Below are positions 1-14,200 of a DNA stretch of 64,000 nucleotides, piece by piece. Position 1 is the stretch's first letter; every line of letters begins with the position of its first letter. The notes beneath the pieces are model-generated. The model worked only from the letters and a program-made list of their open reading frames with translations. It ran no database searches and was not told the DNA's origin. The stretch spans positions 107,148,533-107,212,532 of the forward strand of contig CM048845.1 of the NCBI GenBank assembly GCA_026545225.1, in the 5' to 3' direction. This DNA is from Cornus controversa (taxonomy: Eukaryota > Streptophyta > Magnoliopsida > Cornales > Cornaceae). The position numbers and the translations under genes were made by a program.

Positions 1-1252
1 ACACATGTCCTATACCTCTTGGACATGTCCATAATTTAAAAATAGACACTTTGGACATGTCCAAGCATGTTACCAATGAACCTTGAACATTGGATAAGAC
101 TTTATTTTAGTATGAAAAAAATATAATTGGAAGAAAATTCAAATTAGAGGTTTATAAAGGGTCATTTCCCAGTATCGTCCCCGTTATTTGAGGGTACTGA
201 GAGGGACAGACTGGATCCTAACCTTCGGCACTATTTGTACAAATTGGTTGCTCTTAGGATTCAAACCCATTCCCTCACGCTTGACAACACGAGCATTTTT
301 CCACTGCACTAGACAATGGCTCCATATAAAGTTTGACCATATTTGAAAAGTAAGAAATAGGAATGCTTTATTGAAGGAATAAGCAAGCGAGTAGAAGACG
401 AGTCGTCAAATTTTGTATATACAAATACATGTACAACATCTACATGCATATGCCAACACACGTAACCAAATATATATCATGTCACTATTATATCTTTTTA
501 TATGTGACAAAGGTAATTATTATAGCATTTATAAGTTAAAAACTCCATGTTATAGCGATGGAATATTTACTTGTAGTATATAATATATTTTACATAAAAA
601 TATATCTTTGATTGTCGTTTCAACATGTCCGTATCCTACTAGATTCTCCGTGTCAATGCTCTGTATGTATCCCATGCCTTTTATACTGGTGATCTGCCAC
701 ACTAATCATCATGGTGATTCCACGTGACGAGATGGAGAATGCCACAAGTGTGCCATGGTGAGGACAATACAACTTGGAGTCTGCCATGCAGATTGCCACC
801 CAAGGACACAAGTGGTAAGGTCGAATTAGATTCTCACAACTTAAAGTTCTTACTTTCATTTCTTTATCTTAATCCACCAAAATTCTGCATAGACATCTTA
901 AATAGGATCTAATAACTCAATGCAAGTATAAATTACCATAGTGGGCAGTTATAAATTCTTCTATTCATCATGCATGAAGACTTAATAATCCATAACAGCC
1001 ATGAAATTTCCATCTCGCATCCTTTTTGGTCTTCTAAAGCATAACATTTAATTTGTTTTCATGAAGTGAAACTCACTAATTATTGAATCCACTGCAGGAA
1101 ATCTCAACATACTTTGTAAAAGAGAAATGTCTAGTGGAAGTCAGTTTATTAAGTAAAAAATAATATGGTATGATAAACAAATCTAGAGAGCATCGTAAAT
1201 CTCACAACCCTATAATACATATACCAGTAGTGAAAGTAGTAAAGCTTCTAAC
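1..1252. other. Intron sequence at the left edge
   Basis: This is downstream of the last placed exon of the minus-strand activase-like gene. I looked for the next expected exon (Walker B region, family sequence like MINDIDAG) in all frames and did not find it, so it should lie beyond the left edge. Apart from the SINE-like repeat and two ggacatgtcc motifs near 20-70, nothing recognisable is here. Confidence 0.5.
165..325 (-). repeat. tRNA-derived SINE-like repeat
   Basis: On the minus strand the sequence has an A-box-like stretch (tctagtgcagtgg) followed about 35 bases later by a B-box-like stretch (gggtttgaatcc), the internal RNA polymerase III promoter layout of plant SINEs. The body runs on for about 100 bases. 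The 3' end and target duplication could not be fixed. It lies beyond the last placed exon of the activase-like gene, in its next intron. Confidence 0.4.
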
Positions 1253-1314
1253 TTGGTTCTGAACCACTTGAGAAGCAGTCCTGTACCGTTCACGTATCAA
1301 TCTTCCTGGTTCAC
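1253..1314 (-). CDS. Activase-like gene, exon 6
   Basis: It encodes EPGRLIRERYRTASQVVQNQ, the stretch just before Walker B in this family. The acceptor is ttttaacag/GTGAACC and the donor is CAA/gttaga, a weaker site. It ends in phase 0. Confidence 0.92.
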
Positions 1315-4300
1315 CTGTTAAAACAAGGGTTTGTATAAATAAAATCTTACGAGTACAAGATAGAATTAAAAATGTGAATTAAATCTTGTCTTAATTTTTA
1401 GAAATAGTCTTATTTGGGAAGTAATGCTTTATAGGAGATTGAAAAGAGAAGCATGCATAAATGTAACACCATACAGTACTCAAGATAGTATCTTGGAGAA
1501 ACAGTTCCAATTTACAAACAAGTCAAGATTTATATGAAAGATCAACGGATGGTAATTTATTCATGGATAGTCTCTTTGTTCCTTTTATATTCAGCATCTA
1601 TTGTTTGTTTATTTGTTTTTTCTCTTCTTTTTTATTTTGGATAGGTAATAATATTTTCAGCATCTATTGATCAAAAAGAAAAATCAACTACTCGAAAAGA
1701 AAGAACTCTAGAAAATTGAACACAACCCCACCCACCATTCCTTTACTAGTATCACCATGTCCATTTACTAGTGAATAGTGATGGGTTTAAATTGTAATAT
1801 GATAAATGGAGTCAGTTTTGTTCTACTAAAGATGCATGCAGTGAGAAATTAGGCCTAAAAAAGCAATATCTTTCGAAGGAGGGGCGGACAACTCTTATGA
1901 AGCCTTTTGAATCTTCCAACCTACTATCTCTCCATTTTCAGGTTCCTATCTCCGTGGTGAGGAGAATTGAGAAGTTGCGGCGGAACTTCCTGTGGGGTGG
2001 TATGGGAGATGTGCCCAAATACCATCTTGTGAATTGGGAGCAAGTTTGTTCGTCCCTCAAATCAGGTGGGTTGGGCATTAGGAGAGTGGAGATGTTCGGC
2101 AAGGCCTTGCTTGGGAAATGGTTATGGAGGTTTGGTGCAGATAGATCCAAGTTATGGAGAAGGGTCACCGTCAGTAAGATTGGGGAATGCAGGGTTGGGT
2201 GGTGCTCTCCTGAGGTGAGACAGGCTGCTAGGGTGGGGGTTTGGAAGAATATCCGGAAGGTGTGGGATGAATTCTCCAAACACATTCGCTTCAGGGTGAG
2301 GTGTGGGAGGGGGATTGATTTCTTGAATGATGTGTGGTGTGGGGATAACCCACTAGCGTCCACCTATTCGCGTCTATATCGAATAGTTGTGGACAAGGAG
2401 GTGTTGGTGGCCGTCTGCTATCATCTTGATAGTGGGAGGATAGTGTGGGATATTCAGTTTGTGAGACCTTTTCAGGGTTGGGAGCTAGGAGATATTTGTG
2501 AGCTTTTGGTTGTGTTGTACAGACAAGAGGTGGGAGGGGACGGGCTTGATTCTTTCTTGGCACTGGATGGAGTCTAGCCATGGGATTTTTGAAATGCAAT
2601 CCTTCTATAGGAGATTGATGATTACTCGAGGGCCTTTTTTCCCTTGGAAAGCAATGTGGCGCACCAAGGCTCCTCTTAAAGTGGCTTTTTTCAGGTGGAC
2701 AGTGGTTCTAGGGAGGATTTTGACTATTGATAATCTAAGGAGGTGGCGTAAGATTATTGTCAATTGGTATTGCATGTGTAAAAGAGATGAGGAATCTGTT
2801 AGTCATCTTCTATTGCATTGCTCGGTTGCTTGTGATTGTTGGGCTATGGTTTTTGCCTTTTGGTGTCCTTTGGGCGGAGTCCCCGTAGAGCATGCTTGAG
2901 GCTTGGAGAGTGTGTGCAATGAGGGGCAAGTCCGAGATGCTTGGAGGGTGGCACCCCTTTGTTTATAGTGGGGGTTGTGGTGTGAGCGGAATCGCCAGTC
3001 TTTTGATGGAGTTGAGGCTCCGACAAGGATGCTTAAGTTCTCCATTCTTTATACTTTATTTTTTGGGTTCAAGGTTGGAATTGTAAATCAGTGGAGAATA
3101 TAGTGTCTTTTGTGGATTCTTTGAATATATAGCGGGCCATCTTGGTCTTGCTTCTCCTTGGGATGCGCTCCCCTTTGTGCTCTTTTTTTAATGAAATCTT
3201 ACTTATCGGAAAAAAAAATAGGGCTCTTCTTGATAATGGTTTTAAAGGTTAAATGTGGGATCCAATTGCTCTTAGAATCAATTAATTGTATCAAGGTATT
3301 AGGGGTGCACAAAAAATCCGCAAATCCGTGAATTCGATCCAGACGAATCCAATCCGATCCGTTAGCTAATGGATTGGTGGCGGATTAAAAAATTAAAATC
3401 AGTTAGCCACGGATCGGATTGCGGATTGGAGGGTCAGAAATCCGATCCGATCTGTGGCAATCTGTGGCAATATATTTATATATATAATTAGTAATTATAT
3501 GTATAATAATATAATATGCTACATACTTACATGGGTAAACCTAAAAACTCAATATATATTATATTTGTTTATTTAACAATTGTGTTCATTTAAAAAGTGT
3601 TGTGTTTGTTGATCAATTTTTTTTTTGGAATTTTTGAAGTAGAAAAAAAATTTTCAAATAGGAGTACTAGGCCAATCCGTCAATCCGATCCGATCCGATT
3701 CGTTCAATCACGGATCGGATCGGATCGGATTGGTGTGGATTGCCACGGATCTGATCGGATTGGATTTTCTCCGATCCGTAATCCGCGAATCGGATTAGGA
3801 TTATGCAAAATCCGATCCGTGGTCACCCCTACAAGGTATGGTAATGCTAACGCATGGGTTAGTAAGGTCGGCTTAGCCCATTGATGGGTGAGGTTATGGT
3901 AAAACAGGGTGGGGTGGTCTTATGATCCATTGGACCGAAAATTATGTCTTCCAATAAAGATTCAGGGTGATAACAGGTGAAGATCACATTTTGGAAAGAG
4001 CGATAATGTGGAGATGCCCCATTAGTTTTGTTATTTCTAGCTTTCTTTGCCATAGTAATTGGCAAGATGTGATATATAGTGGGAGATTCACAGATAAAGC
4101 GCACTTATTTTCATACCCAGCTCATTATCTTGATGACCAGATTAATGACAGGAGTGATGCTTGTCAAATATGAAAGGTACCTTTTCGGTTAGATCTTTCT
4201 ATTCTTATCTAGCCAGAGCCTCGTAACAATTTGCAATTTAAGAAATTTTGAAACCACCAAAAAGATTTTACCTGGCCTACAATTTTAAGATAGCGCTGAG

Positions 4301-5254
4301 TGATAATCAGCTCAATTGAAGAAATTTGAGTTTTGGTGAGCCAATTAGTCATAGGCTATGTCAAGGAATAATTAGTTAATTATCTTCTTATGACTTTGTC
4401 TCTTCTTGTCCATGCTTCCTAGGTTGATTGTCAGTGATTTTGGTTTCTTGGGTATTTGTGCAACACTGATAATTGTCTTTCCAGTTGGTAGACCCAAGGA
4501 GAAGACTGCATTCTAAATATTCTTTGTCAACCTTTGAGTTTATTAAAGGCTATTACCTAGTGCGGGTCCTGCCTAAGCAGGTTAGGGAGGGTTTACTACA
4601 AATAGACCTAGCCTCTTAGGTTCATTGGCAATATCAGTTCTTTGCATATTTGAAGTGAGGTCCTAGGAAATTCACTCTATAACTGAAAGATTTAAAGCTT
4701 TTCCAATTGGCTTATGATGCTTGTCAGATTACAGGAGTCAATATGAGGTTACTATTAGGGGTGCACACGGTTCGGTTCCTGGCGGAACCAGAACCAATCC
4801 CAATGGTTCCTTAATTTTGGAACCAGAATCGTTGAATTCAGTTCGGTTTCAGTTTTTTACGGTTCTTTGGCAACCCTAAGAAACATAGTCCTTTTAGATT
4901 TTTTTCTAGAAATAATTTTTTAAAGCAAAAAACTTGAAATGTTAATAAGGTTTACTACAAAATTTAACAGAAAAGAAGAAAAAATGTTCTATTTCAAATC
5001 TATAAGGCAAACAAGAGTTCTTATAATATAAAAAGAACAGCTCAATTTTATAAGGCAAACATGAGTTTCAAATCTATACGAGTATATACCATCTATTAAC
5101 CTAACATTCAAGGCCATAGTTCAATTTTAGAAATGAATTAAAACATGTTCCTGAATAACTTAAAATAGTAGAAGCTTAATATTAGTATTTATTTATGTAT
5201 TATATATTATATATAAAAAGAACAGTAAAACTTAGAAACTTAGTATTTATTCAT

Positions 5255-5294
<40 letters not shown>

Positions 5295-8200
5295 TTTCAA
5301 CGGTTCCTAAAATTTGGAACCGAAACTGGAACCGTAGTGAACGGTTTGGTTCAATTCAAATTCAGTTCTTTATGGTTCCACCGGTTCTTTGTGCACACCT
5401 AGTTACTATGTTATAATAAGGCTCCTGCCAAGTTTTCTTGATGATCACTACGAAATTGTTAATTTGGAACCGGAACCGATTCCAACGGTTCCTTAATTTT
5501 GGAACCAGAACCGTTGAATTCGGTTCGGTTTCGGTTTTTTACAGTTCTTTGGCAACCCTAAGAAACATAGTCCTTTTAGATTTTCTTCTGGAAATAATTT
5601 TTTAAAGCAAAATACTTGAAATGTTAATAAAGTTTACTATAAAACTTAACATAAAAGAAGAAAAAATGTTCTATTTCAAATCTATAAGGCAAACAAGAGT
5701 TCTTATAATATAAAAAGAACAGTTCAATTTTATATGTCAAACATGAGTTTTAAATCTATACGAGTATATACCATCTATTAACCCAACATTCAAGGCCATA
5801 GTTCAATTTTAGAAATGAACTAAAACATATTCCTGAATAACTTAAAATAGTAGAAGCTTAATATTAGTATTTATTTATGTATTATATATTATATATAAAA
5901 AGAACAGTAAAACTTAGAAACTTAGTATTTATTTATACATATATTATATATATATAACACAATAGAACTTAGAAGCTATTAGCATTTATTTATATATTAT
6001 ATATATATATATATATTTTCAACGGTTCTTTATGCACCCCTAGTTACTATGTTATAATAAGGCTCCAGTCAAGTTTTCTTGATGATCACTATGAAATTGT
6101 TACTGTTCTAGGCTGTAAGAATCCTTTTGCTGGGAACTTCTCCTACATGTTTAATGAAATTAATCAATTATGAGGGAAAAAGATGTCAATTTTCTTAATT
6201 TGAAAATTTGAAATTGAATAATAAAATTGCTAATATCTGAAATAAAGTATAAATTTGATTAATTGTCCCCTCAAACACAAAACATGTGACTGTCAGTAAA
6301 AGTAATTTAGTATTCTACTGAATAATTCCTGCAAGCATAACTCATTTGAACAGCTTAAATCATTAATCACTTCTCACAAAGAGGAGGAGGGAGGGGGTGG
6401 GGAGAGTCAATTTGCATAAGCAAGTGCATTTGCTACTTGCTAGGAACCACCTTACCAGCTCTATCTGATTCCAATTCCCCAGCAGACATGATAACAGGTT
6501 CAATTCCCATGGCCTGGAAAATAAGTTCAGTTTGAAATGACTTCCCTTGCCCTTTTCCTCCCCAAATGCCTGTTAAACAATATGGCACTGTTAAATTGCT
6601 TTGTTTTCAGGAAATTTGTTCAAAACATATGGAACCATACCAAAAAAAAAAAAAAAAACTATCCCGCTCATGGAAAAATACACATCCATATCTCAACTAA
6701 AATAGCACTACTGTTATCATATGTATGAGAAAAAAAGAGCCAAATATTTACTGATTTAATTATTACAAAAGTATTCAAGTCCATGACAGATAAGTAGAAA
6801 ATAAAACTAGATTTTTCAATGCGCAAGTATGAAAATGGCTCATCAGAAGAGCATGCTCTAGCTGACAATATGAAAATGAAAGAACAACAACTAACTCATC
6901 ATCATCATCCTTGCCTTAGTCCCATATGAATGGGGTAGGCCAAAAGAACAACAAACAACTAGGAAGTATTAAAGTATTTGAGATAAACATATACACATAT
7001 GTACACACACACACACACACATATAGAGAGAGAATATTATTATGCACATCTGTAGCCATCTTATTCTTTATACAACTCTTATAGTGACCTTTGGAAAATC
7101 ATTGTGAATATTTACCTAGAATCAGAGGAACTTTGGTATTGAGAAGATGAGCAATGTAGTTCTTCACAATATGGCATACTGCATCAATAGTAAACCATGT
7201 GGGAAAAAAAATGTCAGAGCAACTAAGCAACTTTGTTATTGAGAAGATGAGCAATTAAATCTCTCCAATGGCAGATAACAAAAAACAACCACCATGCATC
7301 AAATTATGCGAGCAGGATTGCTAGTCTGTAGGTATCATTTGATAAGTAAAACAAAGCATGGCAGAATCCAATAACAAAGGTAATTACTTATCCTACCATA
7401 TTAAGGAAAAAAAACATAAATATGAAAATTTCCACTACAAGCCTTTAATATTGAAGAATCCCACCACAACATTCTCGAGGACAGCAAGGACCTTGCTTGT
7501 CTAGGACTTTGTCATATTATATGTAACTTGAACATTATGAACAACCATAAAATTGATGAATATAAAGGTATAAATACTACAATCACAACTACATTTGATG
7601 ACATATCAGTACAGATTGGATACAAATAAGAACCCCCTGCTATGGTTCAGGTAGTGAGATTATTTGACTGCTGCACTTTTCTATGGATTCAAATTAGATC
7701 CATCCTTGTATATCGTATAATTTCAAACCATTATACATCCATATAGACTTATATATACACATATATAAATAAAGGTGCCTATCAATTCAATAATCACTAG
7801 AGTGAAACATATCATAGTGCATACCTCACTTAATGTTGATTCCAGGCTCCACTTCTCCCTTTTTAACTACAAAGATTTCCTCCACTAATAAATATTAATG
7901 ATTGTTGAATTATCAAATCAGTTTTCTGTGAGTGTTGACTTTGACATAATTGCAGTTAATTATGATTGAGGGCTGAAGAATTTTTGTCGTGCAATAAAAA
8001 TTAATAAAAACTATACCACAATTAATTATCCCCCAGCTATGCTATACCACAATTCAGATAATAATGCCAAAGTGAATCAGTTTCGGCACCAGCATCCAGG
8101 CAATATACCATGAATAAAGTCTGGCTAAAGCTGAAGACAAACTTTCCATAAGGGGCCCTCGCAAATAAAACATGCTTCCGATACCCAAATGAGAGAACAG

Positions 8201-11200
8201 ATGGAGATTCTTCCATATAGAAGCTAGAATGCTAAATTTTGGACTCTAAGCCATAACAAAATTCTAGAAAGAACATATTCCCGGCTCTTCATTGCTTATA
8301 GATATTTGTAAGTAAATAAAAGGTGCCTTATCACTATTACCATGCTTGTATCACTATCAATTTATGCCCTTTACAAAATGAAGGGAACAAAAATAAAATG
8401 GATAATTTCACCAACCTTCACCACCAATTCACCAAAGGTCTATCCTAGTGGTATCACCTCACCTTTCAAAGTGAAAGTTCTAGCCTAGTTGGGTGTGTGA
8501 GTTATTTGCGATAAAAAAATAAAAATAAAAAAGAACAAAATTACACCAACCTTGCTTGAGGTTTTCTATAATTACATGGGAATAGAACTTGCACATTTAT
8601 TACACTTGTATCCCCAACCAGAGTTTGTCAGGTACGCAGTGTTAAACAAGCTCATAGAAAATGACATTTATATCCTTGTCTTACTTCATTATTTCTTATA
8701 TTAAAAAATGGAACAAGTTGCTCGTAGAAAATGATGTTTATATCCTTGTCTTATTTCATTATTTCTTATATGAAAAAATTTAACAAGTCACAAAAATAAA
8801 CGAATTTGCCTCCCTGCCTTGTATTTTCTCTTCCATACCCTTCTCTTTCTCTCTAAAATTTCTCCTCCATTCTCTCTCTAAAATTCTTACTTTCTCCACC
8901 ACCACCACCACCACCACCACCACCCATGAATCGGCCATTTCCTTCCACTACAATCTTCATCACCCGACTCATTCCTCTCCAAAATTATTTGTCTTTTCCT
9001 TCTACCCCTGCAAATTAGAGGACCAATTGTTCTCAAGTTTCTTCACATCGGGCAAATTAAACCATCAACACTATTATAGGTTTCTATTGGACCATTCTAA
9101 AGTCAACAAACTACACAGTCCTCACTCTACTTTCTGTAAATATGTTTACATTTCTTTAAAAATCTCTACCTTAACTTTAATTCCAGAGAATTTGATTAAT
9201 CAATATTGTTAATTGCAGAGAACATAGGAGCAGTCACAACAAGAGTTGGATGATGTTACTCAGCAACCAAAGTAAAATTTGATTAATCAAATTCTACCCT
9301 CAGCTCAAGTTTAGGCGCAAAAATTTTGCAGGCACAGACTCTTGCCCAAACTCATAATTCATCGGCATCCACCACCAATTCAAACCAACAGCTTCTCCCC
9401 CCCATCAATGCTCCTGCACCGGACACTCCCTCGATCTAAATTATTGTCAGCATTAATCTCGACCATTGTTACATCGCCTTCTTTTTAGAAACTGTTGGTT
9501 GGTTTTGAGTGGAGGTGCTTATGGTGGTGAGATACGGTTGAGCAATGGCGAAGGTGGTGATTGGAATCCATTGAAGACGTTGAATAGATAAGAGAAAGAC
9601 GAGAGACAGAGTAGACATTTTGTTTTATGGAGATTATGTTGGTAATGGTATTGATAATAACTGTTGGCTAGATTTTGACAGAAATTGTAGGAAATTGCAA
9701 CATAACTTGCAAAATTTGAATTTGCAAAATAAGAATTCTAACACTATTAACTTTGCAAATTCTGTAAATTGATTTTGAAAATGTTAACTAAATTAATATG
9801 TAATTTTTTTAATTCTACATTTAATAGTATAAATAACAAGATATCAATAAACTTTGTGATTACAAATTTTACTTTAAATTAAAGTGAAATTAATTTCAAA
9901 CATAGGTTAAATGTAATTCAACCTAAATGTAATATACACGTATAAGTAAAAAAAAAAATGTGTCTATTAAAAATGTTGGGTATATTTATCCTCTGAAGAA
10001 TATTATTGAATGGACAAAGTAGTCATTTCACATGTTTAACTAATGCTTCGTTTGGTACAAATGATGGAAAAGTGGGATGAAAGGAGAGCAGGAATGATGG
10101 ATAAGGCATCCCTAGGAAAGGATATGAATCATTCTCCCTTTTGTTTGATTGAATGGAAGGGAGTGCACGGAGGTGACACATTCTATTGTTTGATAAGAGG
10201 GAAGTTAAGGAGAGTTTTTTATGTTTTACCATTATACCCTCATTATATAATTTGACAAAAACTGATGAAGGGTAATAATATCACTTTACATAATATACAA
10301 CACTTATCCTTCTCTTCCCTCCTTTCTTCCATCTAATTTTGGAGGGATGACCGGGCCTCCTTGTCTCTTGTTGGGTTATTTCATATTACATGTCAAGTTT
10401 ACAATCCCAACGTCAAGGGTTCAAGGCTTGGTAAAGGATGAAAAGGAAAATTTTGGTGGGATGAAAAATGATGGGCCAGGAGGAATGCCTCATCCACCCA
10501 TCCTTCCCTTCCCTCCAACTCTTCGCCATACCAAACAATGGATACTTGCTCCATTCTTCCTCTCTTCCATCCTTTCCCCTTACTTCCCTCCAACCAAACG
10601 CAGTGTAAGACATCAATCTTTTAGACGAAAAGGACATACCCAACATTCGGACAAATTTCTTGTAATGGTCCTAGTGGCCAACTAATAGTTTTCTTGAAAG
10701 TCTACAAAACCATGAGAAGTCTTCAATACAATGGTGATATCATATCATTTTGCTGATGTGGTATCACTAACCAATTATTTTATTATATGAGCACATGAAG
10801 CCCACTCAATACAAGTATTTGATTACATGGCAGTTAATTTAACATTTATGCATGTATTAGGTGGGTCCTATAACATACGTCAAGTTGTAATTAGTACGTG
10901 ATACCATGTCAGGATAATGTCATGGTATCACCACTGCATTGAAATTTTTCCTAAACCATGACGAATAGACTGCAAGAAATTGAAAATTCTTTGCATAATT
11001 ACAAAAAATGTTAGGGTTTATATATAAACTTATGGATGAATCTCAAATAGAATTATATATGACATATACAATTGCACAAGGAAAAATGAGATTAGCAAAC
11101 AACATCAATATTTATAGTATGATTGTTCTTGCCCTGTCCAAGAATTAGGAAGGGAAAAAGAGATTGAAGTGTAAACAATCAATCACCTTGGTTATCAATC

Positions 11201-14200
11201 GCTGACCAGGTTAGTGTAGAAGTTAGGTTACAGGAAACAAGGTCAAATAAATGACGCAAGACAACTTGACACTCAGACCAAGAGGGTATAGAAGTAGGAT
11301 GGAAAAAGGTGGTAAAGGAGGAGGAGAAGAGAGTGCCAGAAGATAGGAAAAAGGACTGCCAGAATTCTTTGCCTTGACATTCGGACCGTACAACTATTTA
11401 TAGAGGTCCTAACACACCTTTAGGTTGAGAATCAGATTTCCCTTAAGGGTCGCCGATCATTTTGCCCGACCTGTGTCAACCCGCCCTAACGAGCCCCTCC
11501 TTCGATCCTACATGCCTTGACAGACCCTCCTTCCCACTTAGGACCATGACACTTAGCAACTAGTTTCACACCATGGCCACCTAGGCTTGTGAAATTGCAC
11601 ACCTATGCTCACAGCCCAATTATTTGTATCTTGACTTCAAAGAATTTCCCAAAGTGCATTAAGAGGGTGTCAAGGCTCACCCTGTGCCTGATTCACTTGT
11701 GAGAAATTAATATATGCCTCAATATAAATCATGGCCGTGGAAGTCATCTTTATGGATCACAAGATCCAGCGTGGAATTGTACCTTGGCAGTGACCTCACG
11801 AGCCTACCCGATTGTCTTGGTAACGTCAAGGCGGGTTCTTGTCACACTTGAGCTGCACTTCCTGTTAGCTCATATATCTCCTGTTAGCTCTTCTATATGG
11901 TGTGTTCTCATGGTTACAGGGGTGTACCGAGAGTCTCTCACCTCGTACACCCCTCCCCTCCCTCCTTCGTGGAGTTGCAGGAATGGGCTTTCAGGCAAGA
12001 ATCTTCAAGACACACCCGCATATGGATTCATCCTAAATCTCAAACTGGAGAGGGCACCCCTTGCAGCCCTCCCTGTTCTAGTGCTTGCAGGTGGATTATG
12101 CTTCGTGAGAGAGAGATCTAGCAGGTGTCGGGTGTCCTCATGGACAAATCTGCTAGGTACCTCATGACTAGGCCCTTGTTGCTAGCCTTTGAGTCCCTTT
12201 GCTGATGGCTGTGAGTTTGGGCACTCTTTACAGTTAGCAATTACATGTTTAAAGAGGTCACAGATGAAGATGAAGATGAAGATGAAGGTGAGGGTAAAAG
12301 ATTATAAAAAGCACCTAAGAATTGGGAGCTAGGGAACATTGCTTGGTGCACTGGTAAAATGCGGGCTCTCAAGTTTGAGATTGCAAGTTTGAATCTTTAG
12401 ATTAGCCACTTTGTGTAATGCCAAAGCCTACGTATGTATCCAATCCATCCTCCCAGCCCCCTCAATTAACTGGACCACACTAGGTAACGACCCTTTTGAC
12501 CTAAGAATTCGATGCTGTGGAATGAAATAATTTATAAAATATATGTTGACAAATAAATTTTCTATGAAAGAAAGATGGATTGTGCAGAACATTAACTAGC
12601 AGATTTAGTTGTAACTGTCTATTGAGAAGGAGAAAAATGCATAGCAAGTGGCTATTGATATGACTTTTTCTGACAGTAACAAACATAAAGATAAACTTCA
12701 GATCGAGCAATGACTATTTCAGTCATTTTTTAACCCGATTTCTTGCCGCTTCAAATGATTCATCACAGTTTCTTTCCCATTGAATAGACACCGAACTTAC
12801 CAACTTTATCCTGTCAAATGAAAATTAAACACAGAAGAGGAACATTACGTGTCAAGATAGCCAATAATAGGTTAACAAGATTGGTAATCAAAACAGTGAT
12901 ATACATTCATGAACTAGAAAGTAAACTACATAAATAAATAAGGTACTTCATTCTTGCATAGCATCTAAAGCAAACGGAAGAGACAATCAGTAAATCTCAA
13001 TCAAAAATGAATTAATACATAAATGCAACAGTGTAAAAGAATAAGGTATACTGGCGATATCAGTTATTGTTGTACAGGCAGAAACTCTGATACCAATTGT
13101 TGCGTCGCAAAAGTGCATTCAAACCCAAAAGCCAATAACAAAAAGCAATAGAACATATGAGGAAAACAATATTTAACGTAGTTCGGGAAAACCTCTCTAC
13201 ATCCATAGATGAGAAAATATTAATCCACCATACATATATATATATATATATCTATATATAAATAGAGAGAGAGAGAGAGAAATAATAATAAATAAAGAAT
13301 GTCCTCCCCATTTTCATACTCCCCAATGTCTTTCCCCATTTCCATACTCTCCTTCTCCATACTCCTCTCTAAAACAATCTCTGCTTCTCTGCCCACAGGT
13401 GTTCTTTCCGTCTCTCCCTCACAACTCTAAAAATCATGTGAAATTTCATAAAATCTCTCTTATGAGATGATATCTTTTTCATAAATCTCAAGCAATAATC
13501 TAGATATCTAGTTATAAAGTGTAACCTAAGTTCCTTGTTGGACAAGGTATACAATTGACTCAAGGAAACATCCAACAAGAATCTTCTATTAAGAAATAAC
13601 ACTAAAATGGAAACTTAATTACAGTTGGACTTTAAGACCATCCGGCAATCTCCACTCAGCTCAATTTCCATCAAGCCAATAATCACTTTTCTTATTGCAA
13701 TCAATTTTTGACCATTGTGATCAAACACAAACTGATTGATTAACTTCATCTAACACTAATATTTTAGTAATTGTTTTTAACTCTTCTTGCTTTTTCCGGA
13801 TCTCACAATGACTTATTCAGATAGAATCATGAAACTAGAATTGATCATAGCCATTGATGCACCTCGACCAATCTAACCAAAACCTGATCACTCAAGGACC
13901 CACTGTAGTGAACATAAAAGTTCCACCTTGACTTTGGCCAGTCCGATGCATATTGGTCCACTCCTTACATGAAGCAGACAAGCTAGTCCGGATGGTTCGA
14001 TCCAACAACCCATATAGCCTTCAGAAAAGGACCCTTTGCAATATCTCTTACTAACAAACTTTACAGGAGGAACCTCCTAATAGATAACAGTGATTGTCAA
14101 GGCAGAAGCTCCATATAAGTTATTGTACCCTAGAAGCACATTGACATTGAGATCCATCCACTAACAAGAAAAATTAAACCTACAAGGGAAATAATATTTA

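Noticed and set aside
1-1252. Search for the Walker B exon of the activase-like gene
   Set aside because: No frame gives the expected sequence; it should lie beyond the left edge.
11784-12167. Open frame of 127 codons on the plus strand
   Set aside because: It shows no recognisable domain, overlaps another frame and lies in repeat-like sequence inside an intron.
7179-12800. Possibility that exon 4 begins at GAT (GATGCAGTATGC) instead of after the cag
   Set aside because: There is no AG before that GAT, while the later cag gives a proper acceptor and the microexon supplies the missing residues.
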